Source of the DNA: Belnapia sp. F-4-1
GTDB taxonomy: Bacteria; Pseudomonadota; Alphaproteobacteria; Acetobacterales; Acetobacteraceae
Reading direction: 5' to 3'
NCBI RefSeq assembly: GCF_000802185.1
Contig: NZ_KN676113.1
Location: forward strand, 310,001 to 374,000
Length of the DNA stretch: 64,000 nt
Positions 26,488 through 33,882 of this stretch are shown one piece after another; position 1 is the first letter of the stretch, and every line of letters begins with the position of its first letter. The position numbers and the translations under genes are program-made. Under the pieces are notes generated by a model. It was not told the DNA's origin. It did not search any database and worked only from the letters and a program-made list of their open reading frames with translations.

Positions 26488-27317
26488 GTCGCACCCTTCG
26501 TCGACCCGCAAGGGCCTCTTTGCAATAGATATTCTTGCGGTGTCTTCTGCCCGAGAGCCATGTGAGGCCGGCTCTCATTGTAATCCCGTCGCCAGGCCTC
26601 GACGATGGCACAGGCCTCGGCCAGCGTCTCGAACCAATGCAGGTTCAGGCACTCGTCCCGCAGCGAGCCGTTGAAGGTCTCGATGAAGGCGTTGTCGGTC
26701 GGCTTGCCGGGCCGCGAGAGGTCGATCTGCACCCCGTGGTGGTAGGCCCAAAGGTCGACCAGCTGGCCGGTGAACTCGGCGCCGTTGTCGGCAAACAGGT
26801 ACTTCGGCGCACCTCGCTGGCGGACGAGGCGGTTCAGCACCGCGACCACGTGCTCGCCCTTGAGCTGCTGGCCAACCTCGATCGCCAGGCCTTCACGGCT
26901 CCAGATGTCGACCACGGTCAGCGCCCGGAACTTCGTGCCATGGCTCAGCTGGTCGTGGACGAAGTCCAGGCTCCACGCCTCGTTGGGACGCTTAGGCACG
27001 TAGCGCGCCTCGCGGTGCACGACCATCTTGCGCCGCTTCGGCCGTTTGCTGCGCAAGGCAAGACCCTCCTCGCGGTACAGCCGCCAGACCAGATTGCGGC
27101 CCACTGTCCAGCCATCCCGCCTGAGCATGATGTGGACCCGCCGGTAGCCATAGCGGATCCGCGTCTGCGCAATCTCGCGCATGCGCTGCCGGATCTCGAG
27201 GCGCGGGTCCCTAGTGCTCGGCTTGCGCTGCGTCGATCGATGCTGGCGTGTCAGAGAACAGGCCCGGCGCTCGCTGTAGCCGTGGCTCCGTGCCACATAG
27301 GCCACAACTTCCTTCAT
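26472..27317 (-). CDS. IS3-family transposase OrfB (DDE integrase core)
   Basis: 281 residues. HTH_21-type region at the N-terminus (MREIAQTRIRYGYRRVHIML), then the rve integrase core: WSLDFVHDQ (first Asp), YLFADNGAEFTG (second Asp) and DNAFIETFNGSLRDECL (Glu). RRDYNESRPHMALG closes the domain, as in the IS407-like group. All three catalytic acidic residues are present. The start overlaps the stop of orfA by ATGA, but the functional enzyme is probably an OrfAB fusion made by -1 frameshifting. Confidence 0.92.
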   Translation of the reverse strand: MKEVVAYVARSHGYSERRACSLTRQHRSTQRKPSTRDPRLEIRQRMREIAQTRIRYGYRRVHIMLRRDGWTVGRNLVWRLYREEGLALRSKRPKRRKMVVHREARYVPKRPNEAWSLDFVHDQLSHGTKFRALTVVDIWSREGLAIEVGQQLKGEHVVAVLNRLVRQRGAPKYLFADNGAEFTGQLVDLWAYHHGVQIDLSRPGKPTDNAFIETFNGSLRDECLNLHWFETLAEACAIVEAWRRDYNESRPHMALGQKTPQEYLLQRGPCGSTKGATAGEG

Positions 27318-27592
27318 GAGCGCTGGCCGGGAAACTTTTTTGACAGGACGTCCTGCAGCACGGCCTTGTCGAGGCTGAGCTCCGCCACCAGCCGCTTCAG
27401 CCGGGCATTCTCCTCGGTCAGCTGCTTGAACTCACGGACCTGATCCGTCTCCAGCCCAGCATACTGCTTCTTCCAGCGGTAGAAGGTCTGTTCCGAAATG
27501 CCGAGCTTGCGCGTCAGCTCCGCCACCGGCAGGCCCAACTCAGCCTGCTTCAGCACCGCCACGATCTGCTCCACCGAAAACCGCCGCTTCAT
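27314..27592 (-). CDS. IS3-family transposase OrfA (helix-turn-helix)
   Basis: 92 residues from the ATG at 27592, with the HTH_8 domain KRRFSVEQIVAVLKQAELGL, LTRKLGISEQTFYRWKKQYA, and a leucine-zipper-like tail (EENARLKRLVAELSLDKAVL). OrfA binds the element's ends. The reading TCA-AAA-AAG near the 3' end gives the A-AAA-AAG heptamer used for -1 ribosomal frameshifting. The -1 frame then stays open into orfB. Confidence 0.9.
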   Translation of the reverse strand: MKRRFSVEQIVAVLKQAELGLPVAELTRKLGISEQTFYRWKKQYAGLETDQVREFKQLTEENARLKRLVAELSLDKAVLQDVLSKKFPGQRS

Positions 27593-27694
27593 GGCCAATC
27601 TCCACATCCACTATGAGGAAATACGCCGAAACACTAACACCAGGGCCGGACCACTTTCGCCGTGTCACCTCAGGCCTGAGGCGCGGTCGCCCCC

Positions 27695-29038
27695 TCAGGC
27701 GGGCACGGCGGGCCGGCTGAACTGGTTGGCGGGACGCTGCAGCCCGAAATGGTCGCGCAGCGTGCTGCCGCTGTACTCCGTGCGGAACAGGCCGCGGCGG
27801 CGCAGCTCCGGCAGCACCAGTTCGACGAAGGCGATGAAGTCCGCAGGCAGGTTCGGCGCCAGCAGGTTGAACCCGTCGCAGGCGCCTCCGGTGAACCATT
27901 CCTCCATGTGGTCCGCGATCTCCGCCGGCGTGCCGGCGAAGGTGTCGTGGCCACGTCCGAAGGCGATCGCGTGGAGCAGCTGGCGGATGGTGAGGTTCCC
28001 GCGCTTGGCCATGTCCACATAGACCTGGAAGCGGCTCTTGCCTCCGTTGATCTCCTCGACTGGGGGCAGCTCGGGCAGCGGGCCGTCCAGCGGGTAGCTG
28101 AACAGGTCGATGTTCATGTTCTTCGACAGCATGTGCAGCCCGTACTGGGGCACGATGTACTCGTTGAGCTCCTGCTGGCGCTCCTTCGCCTCGGAGGTCG
28201 TGCGGCCGATGATCGGGGCCAGGCCGGGCAAGATGCAGAGCTGGTCAGGCGTGCGGCCGTAGTTCAGCATGCGGATTTTCACGTCCGCGTAGAAGGCCTG
28301 CGCGTCGAGAAGCGTGTTCTGCGCGGTGTAGATCGCCTCGGCGAAGCGCGAGGCGAACTCGCGACCGTCATGCGACGACCCGGCCTGGACCAGCACGGGG
28401 TATCCCTGGGGCGGGCGCGGAAAATCCAGCGGACCGCGGACGCGGAAGTTCTCCCCCATATGGTCGATGGCATGCACCCGGGCGCGGTCCACGAAGCGCC
28501 CCGCCACGCGATCGGCGACGATGGCACCGTCCTCCCAGCTGTCCCAGAGTGCCATGGCGACCTCAAGGAACTCGGTCGCGCGCGCGTAGCGGCGGCTGTG
28601 CTGGAGGTGCGTGTCATGCCCGAAGTTCTGGGCGGCGTGCTCGTTGCTGGAGGTGACGATGTTCCAACCGGCGCGGCTCCGGCTTACACGGTCCAGCGAA
28701 GCGAAGCGGCGGGCGATGTCGTAGGGTTCGCCATAGGTGGTGGAGGCCGTGCCGATGACGCCGATATGCGTCGTCACGGCGGCGACGGCCGCAAGGAGCG
28801 TCAGCGGCTCGAAAAAGTTGTTGAACGGCCCGAACTCGATGTTGGCGTTGACGGCCAGGGCGTCCGCGATGAAGACGGCGTCGAACTTCGCGGCCTCCGC
28901 CTGTTGCGCCAAGCGTTGGTAGTAGCCGATGTCCATCATGTCGGCCGGGTTGGTGTCGGGGTGGCGCCACGCCGCCTCATGGTGGCCGATGCCCTGGATG
29001 AAGAGGTTCAGGTGCAACTCGCGCTTCGGTTCGTTCAT
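27695..29038 (-). CDS. NtaA/SnaA/DszA-family FMN-dependent monooxygenase
   Basis: A 447-residue bacterial-luciferase-like TIM-barrel monooxygenase. Markers include HLNLFIQGIGHHEAAWRHPD, DAVFIADALAVN, RSRAGWNIVTSSNEHAAQNFG, RGPLDFPRPPQGYPVLVQAG, and the late AGTPAEIADHMEEWF. These mark the group that oxidises nitrilotriacetate, dibenzothiophene sulfone or organosulfur compounds with FMNH2 from a partner reductase. The start at 29038 is supported by AAGGA nine bases upstream. A remnant family-5 binding protein gene lies 19 bp upstream on the same strand, suggesting a former uptake-plus-oxidation operon. An IS3 element lies 38 bp beyond its stop. Confidence 0.9.
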   Translation of the reverse strand: MNEPKRELHLNLFIQGIGHHEAAWRHPDTNPADMMDIGYYQRLAQQAEAAKFDAVFIADALAVNANIEFGPFNNFFEPLTLLAAVAAVTTHIGVIGTASTTYGEPYDIARRFASLDRVSRSRAGWNIVTSSNEHAAQNFGHDTHLQHSRRYARATEFLEVAMALWDSWEDGAIVADRVAGRFVDRARVHAIDHMGENFRVRGPLDFPRPPQGYPVLVQAGSSHDGREFASRFAEAIYTAQNTLLDAQAFYADVKIRMLNYGRTPDQLCILPGLAPIIGRTTSEAKERQQELNEYIVPQYGLHMLSKNMNIDLFSYPLDGPLPELPPVEEINGGKSRFQVYVDMAKRGNLTIRQLLHAIAFGRGHDTFAGTPAEIADHMEEWFTGGACDGFNLLAPNLPADFIAFVELVLPELRRRGLFRTEYSGSTLRDHFGLQRPANQFSRPAVPA

Positions 29039-29057
29039 TGTCGGAGTCCTTGCTCGC

Positions 29058-29938
29058 TCACACGGCTTCGGTGACGCCCCAGAAGACGGGGAACGGGGCG
29101 GTGACGACACCATTCAGGCTGGCGCGCCAGGCCTGCTTCGACAGGAAGAAGCCTGTCGGCCCGAAGACGACGTCGGAGAGGGCCGCCGCGTTGATCCGTG
29201 CGCAGATGGCCCTCTCCTCCTCCAGGATGGTGGAGGCGTACCAATCGATGATCCCTGACTCGACCGCCGGGCTGGACGGCCAGCCAAACCACACCCTCTC
29301 GCCGTTGGCGCGGAGGCCGAGGTAGTGAGCGAAGGTTAGCGTGACAGCCCTGGATCGTGGCAAAGTCCACCGCGAGCGGGTCCACATTGAACCCGACGTG
29401 CTGGAGCATGTCGGCCGCGATCGCGCTGCCGAGCTTGGCTTCATGGACGCTCTGGAAGATCATCATGGCGATCTTCCGCCCGTCATGGCCGCATTGCGCG
29501 AGCATGGACCGAGTGGCGGCGAGGTCGCCGCCCTTGCTCAACACCTCCCCGCCGGTCTCCGAGTAGAGAGGCGTACCCGAAATGAAGAACCCGTTCACCA
29601 GGTGGCCCAGCACCGCAGCCTCGCCACCGCATTCCGCGCGAAGACGGGCGCCCCGCCGTGAATGACGGGGCCCGGGCGCAGGCGGAAGGTCCACGCGGGA
29701 CCAACTGCCGGTCCACGCCGTAAAGCGTATCCCAGACCAGCAACGCGGCGTTGCGGATCTGATACGCCGTTCCCCAGACTGGATCGAGGTTTGGCAAATC
29801 CGCGGCAGGAACGCAGTGCACGGTCTTCGCCGCGTCCTGGGCCGATGCGCGGCTTCCTACCGCCGGGGCGGCGAGGCCCATGCCCCGAGTGGTCAACAGC
29901 TGCCGACGGCGCATCCATGGCCTCCTGCTACGACGCAT
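29058..29938 (-). pseudogene. Family-5 (peptide/opine type) ABC substrate-binding protein remnant
   Basis: The start keeps the N-terminal pattern of SBP_bac_5 proteins (VPAADLPNLDPVWGTAYQIR, then LVWDTLYGVDR). The middle (TRSMLAQCGHDGRKIAMMIF, ADMLQHVGFNVDPLAVDFAT) and the end (NGERVWFGWPSSPAVE, SKQAWRASLNGV, PFPVFWGVTEAV) lie in other frames. The usual ~500 residues are reduced to about 290 codons, so there is a large internal deletion as well as frameshifts. It probably once delivered the substrate of the downstream monooxygenase. Confidence 0.7.
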
Positions 29939-30146
29939 GGCGCTTATGGCGCCGGCGACTTGGATCGGCCGTGTGGGGTTCCTCAGCTCCTGGATGCACC
30001 GGAAGCGCTGCGCCGCACAATCAAGATGATCTTTGGCTGAGAGTGAGCAAATCTTCCCCTATTCAACCGGCGACGCCGAGCTGGAGGGTCTCCAAACCAT
30101 CGGAACGGGTTGCCCTCCTTCGCACCAACAGCTTTGCTGGGGGCTC

Positions 30147-31145
30147 ATGCATCGCCGCCTGCCGCCATTGAACGCCCTCCGCGCCTTCGAGGCAGCGGCG
30201 CGCCTAGGTGGCTTCGCGGCCGCATCGTCGGAACTTGGCGTCACCGCGGGCGCCATCTCCCAGCAAGTCCAGCTCTTGGAGGCACGGCTCAACCGCTTGC
30301 TCTTCGAGCGCGGGCCGCGCTCGCTGCGCCTGACAGCCGAGGGCCATGCGCTGTTGCCGGTCCTGACCGAGGCGTTGGACAATGTGGAGATCGGCCTCGC
30401 CCGCGTACTCTCCCCACCGCCCCGGGTGGTGCTCTCCGTTTTCGCGCAGACCTCCTTCGCGCTGGGCTGGTTGCTGCCGCGCTTGCCGCGTTTCCAGCAA
30501 GCTCATGCTGAGGTGGAGCTGCACCTTTCCACCGGCGTCGAGGCACCAAACCTGCGGGAAGGGACGGAAGCGGTGATCCTCCATGGCAGGGGGCCATGGC
30601 CCGGCCTGGCAACACATCTGCTTTTCCCCGACCGGCTCGTGCCGGTCTGTTCCCCACACTGGATTTCCGCGCACGGGCCGATCGAGCTTCGCCGCCTCGC
30701 GGACGCGGCCCTGCTGGTCAGCGACACTGCCCCGACTGACTGGGAGGAGTGGTTCGCGCATGTCGGGCTGCGTGGGAACCGGCCTCAGCGCCCCCTCCAC
30801 TTTGGATCGTCCCTTTTGCCGCCTCAGGCAGCGCTGCATGGGCTCGGACTGGCGCTCGCGGATCGCTCCCTCGTCGCCGCCGAGCTTGCGGCGGGACGGC
30901 TGGTCAACCCGTTGCCGATGCTGCCGCCCTTGCAGCGCGGAACGGGCTGGCACCTGGCCCATCTGCCGGTGCGGGGGAACGAGCCGGCGATCCGCGCCTT
31001 GCGAGACTGGCTGCTGGAGGAGGCGGCGCTGGCCAGCGCGGAGCCGCCTGGCGACGCCGCCCGTCCTAGTCGGCACGGCGCCGCCACGCATCCCGCTAGC
31101 GCCGCGCATGGAAGAAGCATGATCGAGACCCCCGCCAAGCATTAG
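30147..31145 (+). CDS. LysR family transcriptional regulator, GcvA-like
   Basis: 332 residues from the ATG at 30147 (RRLPPLNALRAFEAAARLGG, AASSELGVTAGAISQQVQLL). This is the N-terminal winged HTH of the GcvA/AmpR subgroup. The effector domain follows (VVLSVFAQTSFALGWLLPRL, REGTEAVILHGRG, LGLALADRSLV). The C-terminal ~35 residues are extra and low-complexity. The last codons abut an IS256 fragment, so the original C-terminus may have been altered. It is divergent from the binding-protein remnant and monooxygenase, its likely targets. A GGGGG box lies six bases upstream of the start; longer open sequence upstream is not family-like. Confidence 0.87.
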   Translation: MHRRLPPLNALRAFEAAARLGGFAAASSELGVTAGAISQQVQLLEARLNRLLFERGPRSLRLTAEGHALLPVLTEALDNVEIGLARVLSPPPRVVLSVFAQTSFALGWLLPRLPRFQQAHAEVELHLSTGVEAPNLREGTEAVILHGRGPWPGLATHLLFPDRLVPVCSPHWISAHGPIELRRLADAALLVSDTAPTDWEEWFAHVGLRGNRPQRPLHFGSSLLPPQAALHGLGLALADRSLVAAELAAGRLVNPLPMLPPLQRGTGWHLAHLPVRGNEPAIRALRDWLLEEAALASAEPPGDAARPSRHGAATHPASAAHGRSMIETPAKH

Positions 31146-31308
31146 TTGGCATCTTTCCAACGAAGCTGCCGTCGTCAGGCTCGCCGGTGCGGTGCTCCTC
31201 GAGCAGTCCGACGACTGCGCCACCCAAGGATCGCGCTATATGACGCTGGAGACCATCAGCGCCATGAGCGATACTTCAGCCGTCAGCCTGCCAATCGCGG
31301 CCGCCTGA
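31145..31308 (+). pseudogene. IS256-family transposase C-terminal fragment
   Basis: After a one-base loss near 31160 the frame reads NEAAVVRLAGAVLLEQSDDC, SRYMTLETISAMSD and ends SLPIAAA-stop. It matches the very end of IS256-type Mutator transposases (FPNEAAI-RLVGA-LLEQNDEW, RYMTLETI). Everything upstream is absent. It begins exactly at the end of the LysR gene. Confidence 0.7.
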
Positions 31309-31464
31309 CACGCGGCACAGCCCGCCAAGGAGCAGCGCTCCTACACCACACCCTGGAACACGATGCACAGCAGCCCGAGCTGGTACGCCGCGTGACGAGC
31401 ATGGTTTGAACTCGAGTTCGAGCGCGGTCAGCCTGAAGGCCACCCCTCAACAACTCGGCGGATA

Positions 31465-32616
31465 TCAATTCATACTGCGTTGTTGCTTGAACAGTTGCTT
31501 GATCATTCGCAGGGGGCGAGTTATCCGCCAAGAGGTCGAGGCGTAAATATCCTCTAAATGCCGATTGAGCTCCTCAGCGCTTGTCTGCGTCATCTGCGAG
31601 GTTTCAACGCGCTGAAGCACAGGCTCGAACGTGGCGAATGGATCGCCGTCCAAATCCTCATACTGCGTTCGGAACAGCCTGCGAGCCTGGGCAGGAATCG
31701 GATTTCCCGAAATAAAGTGTCCGTAGGAGTAAGGATAGCTCCGCAGGTCACGGAACCCATTCGCGAGAACCTGCTCGGCATAGTGCTGCATCAATGCCTG
31801 CAGTGGCGCCGCGATCGCGTCGCCGCGAAAGGCAGAACTGTGTTTGGAGAGCCGCGTCAGGTTCGCCGGATCGATCCCACTGAAGTGGAAGAAGCCAAGC
31901 GGCTTTCCGTCCACCAGCCAACCGGTCTGATCTTTCGCAAGGCTTCTCTGCGCCAGATTCCAATAGGCGACGTTGAAGCGCGGGTCTCGCATGATGCATG
32001 CGGCAGACGCGAATCCGGGCACCAGATCCATGAATTTCTGATCGACGAACAAGCCCTGCTGCTGCTCATTGACACATTGATAACGCAGGCGACGCGCCCA
32101 CCAATTGAGTATGGCAGGGGTTTCCGTGGTGGCTCCGACTCCAAGGAAGCCTAAGTTGTAAATCCCCGCGCGCATGATGCCGACATCGTCAGGCTCGCTG
32201 GAGCCCTCCGCGGGTGCCAGGAGATGGGGCGTGAGCACGAAGGACGCTCCACCATCCAGTTTTTCCAGAATAGCATCCAACCGAGTAAAAATCTCAATGT
32301 CAGGATCAAAATAAAGTACCGTATCGTGTCCTCGACCAATCAAATCGAGAAACATGAAAGGCTTGATGGCTGTGTTGAACTCCATCACATCATAGCGGAA
32401 AGCAAATTTTCTGAAGTCAGGTATAGCAAGATCTTCGGCGGGAATTATCATGCAGTCGGATGGATAGAATTTTTCTCCCGGAACGATTTTGTCAGCCAAA
32501 CAAATATATAGCTTGGCCTCTGGATGCTGCCGTTTTGCACTTTGCAATAAAGTCTTTGCCATGGGCACATAGTTGTTAGAGCAAATCGTAAAAATGGCAA
32601 CATTTTTAATAGTCAT
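31465..32616 (-). CDS. Glycosyltransferase, GT8-like, paralogue of the 7698 N-terminal domain
   Basis: A 383-residue protein whose first ~270 residues match the N-terminal half of the 7698 protein very closely (AIFTICSNNYVPMAKTLLQS; FRYDVMEFNTAIKPFMF; LYFDPDIEIF with DPD at 104-106; MRAGIYNLGFLGV; FVDQKFMDLVPGFA). It lacks the GT4 half. The tail instead carries YASTSWRITRPLRMIK, as in the FkbM protein. The start at 32616 aligns with the related gene. The first third of the gene is visibly more AT-rich than its neighbours (runs such as AAAAATCTC, ATAAAGTACC), consistent with separate acquisition. Probably a surface-glycan transferase. Confidence 0.78.
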   Translation of the reverse strand: MTIKNVAIFTICSNNYVPMAKTLLQSAKRQHPEAKLYICLADKIVPGEKFYPSDCMIIPAEDLAIPDFRKFAFRYDVMEFNTAIKPFMFLDLIGRGHDTVLYFDPDIEIFTRLDAILEKLDGGASFVLTPHLLAPAEGSSEPDDVGIMRAGIYNLGFLGVGATTETPAILNWWARRLRYQCVNEQQQGLFVDQKFMDLVPGFASAACIMRDPRFNVAYWNLAQRSLAKDQTGWLVDGKPLGFFHFSGIDPANLTRLSKHSSAFRGDAIAAPLQALMQHYAEQVLANGFRDLRSYPYSYGHFISGNPIPAQARRLFRTQYEDLDGDPFATFEPVLQRVETSQMTQTSAEELNRHLEDIYASTSWRITRPLRMIKQLFKQQRSMN

Positions 32617-32907
32617 TCGAGTTCTCATCCTGAACTTGAAAACGCACCGCCATGCTGGTCGGGGTTGCTGCTTACGCTTCAGCTTATCCATAAAGATTGG
32701 AGCAGGTGTTGTTTTAGCATAATGTGTGTGACTTAAAAGACGCCTCAGGCTCCTGACCCAGACAGCACCATCCGAGAAGGATGGCAGCGACCGCTGAGAT
32801 GTCGTTTGTAGCCGGCCACAGCGCGGTCGGCATGCTGAGCCGGCGCTGGCCCAGCCTCATCGCGTGTAAGCACAACCCGATGCCCGGCAACACCGTCAGG
32901 CGCCGCC
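32617..32907. other. Boundary between accessory region and backbone
   Basis: About 290 bp. The left part, just upstream of the glycosyltransferase start, is AT-rich and probably holds its promoter. The right part is GC-rich, like the acyP operon, and contains no gene I can support. Confidence 0.4.
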
Positions 32908-33174
32908 TCACCGTTGCTGGAAACCCTCCCCCTCCGGCAGATCGGTGAGAGCCTCGAAGATGCGGTCCACCCGCGCCGCCAGGGGGCCACGGCGGCAGGC
33001 GGTCAGCAAGGTCTGCACGGCCGGCTCCGGGCCGGCGACGACCGCCTCCACGCTGCCGTCCGGGCGGTTCCGAACCCAGCCCGTGAGGCCGAGCCGGCGG
33101 GCCTCGTGGACCATCCAGGCGCGGTAGCCAACACCCTGGACGCGGCCCTCGATGCGGAGGTGATGCGCGTTCAT
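32908..33174 (-). CDS. acyP: Acylphosphatase
   Basis: 88 residues, the normal size. The signature LRIEGRVQGVGYRAWM holds catalytic Arg18, and GWVRNRPDGSVEAVVAG holds catalytic Asn36. The enzyme hydrolyses acyl phosphates such as carbamoyl or acetyl phosphate in the cytoplasm. It overlaps the stop of the ATP12 chaperone gene by ATGA and is the last gene of a compact four-gene run. Confidence 0.95.
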   Translation of the reverse strand: MNAHHLRIEGRVQGVGYRAWMVHEARRLGLTGWVRNRPDGSVEAVVAGPEPAVQTLLTACRRGPLAARVDRIFEALTDLPEGEGFQQR

Positions 33175-33881
33175 GACGGTTTCGCCAGGGCCAGCAGGCG
33201 GCCGACAACGGCGATCTCCCCGGCGATGCGGGCCCGGCGCTCGGCCGCCTCCTGGTCGAGCCCCCAGAATTCCTCCTGGAAGGTCTCGTCGAGGATGGCG
33301 AGGCGATGCGCATCCGCCGCGTCCAACCGTCCCTCGACCACGGCGAGACCAAGCACCAGGCTGCCGAGGGCCGGCACCAGGACGCCGAGGGCGGCGAGTT
33401 CCACCGGGTTGCGGGCGGCGACGGCGGCACGGAGCGCAGCGACGGCCGAGGCCTCCTGGCGGACCGGCATGATGCCGGCGGTGACACGGAGCGGCGCGTC
33501 ATGCCGCAGGGCGGCCCAGTCGAGCAGGGGCTGCCATTCGGCGGCCTGCAGGGCGGCCAGTTGCGGATCCTCGGCGCGGTAGCAGAGCAGGTCGCTCTCG
33601 GCATAGCGGGCGAGGCCGTCGATCATCACCGCCGGGTCGGGGGCGATGCGCTCCTGCGCGGTGCCGACCAGGCGGGTGAGCGGCATGTCGTTCATGCTCA
33701 TCTCGCCGCCACGGGCGCCGCCACCGGCCGCCGACCATTCTTCGGCGATCGCCTCCGCGAGCGGTGCGCGGTCCACCACCAGAGGCGCGCCGCCGGGCAG
33801 GCGGACCGGCTTGCCGTCGAGGCTCACGCCGAAGCCGCCGGGCTGGGGGGTGGTGGCGGCGCTGTTCCAGAAACGCTTCAT
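33171..33881 (-). CDS. ATP12 family F1-ATPase assembly chaperone
   Basis: 236 residues. KRFWNSAATTPQPGGFGVSL, DGKPVRLPGG, IAEEWSAAGG, MPLTRLVGTAQERI, YAESDLLCYRAEDPQLAALQ, and EEFWGLDQEAAERRA are the conserved segments of ATP12, which binds F1 alpha subunits during ATP synthase assembly in mitochondria and alphaproteobacteria. I chose the ATG at 33881, one base after the AsmA stop; open frame upstream overlaps AsmA and is not family-like. It is translationally linked to acyP. Its presence supports an alphaproteobacterial host. Confidence 0.92.
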   Translation of the reverse strand: MKRFWNSAATTPQPGGFGVSLDGKPVRLPGGAPLVVDRAPLAEAIAEEWSAAGGGARGGEMSMNDMPLTRLVGTAQERIAPDPAVMIDGLARYAESDLLCYRAEDPQLAALQAAEWQPLLDWAALRHDAPLRVTAGIMPVRQEASAVAALRAAVAARNPVELAALGVLVPALGSLVLGLAVVEGRLDAADAHRLAILDETFQEEFWGLDQEAAERRARIAGEIAVVGRLLALAKPS

Positions 33882-33882
33882 G

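Larger units (their letters stand above)
26455..27657 (-). mobile_element. IS3-family insertion sequence, apparently intact
   Basis: About 1.2 kb with orfA and orfB in the usual overlapping order. The ends share GTGGTCC followed by a partly matching stretch (GTTAG about ten bases inward), forming imperfect inverted repeats at 26455 and 27654. A perfect A6G slippery heptamer lies near the end of orfA (complement of 27335-27341). No frameshift or stop disrupts either frame, so unlike its neighbours this element could still be mobile. No clear target duplication was found, perhaps because the left end is triplicated. Confidence 0.8.
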
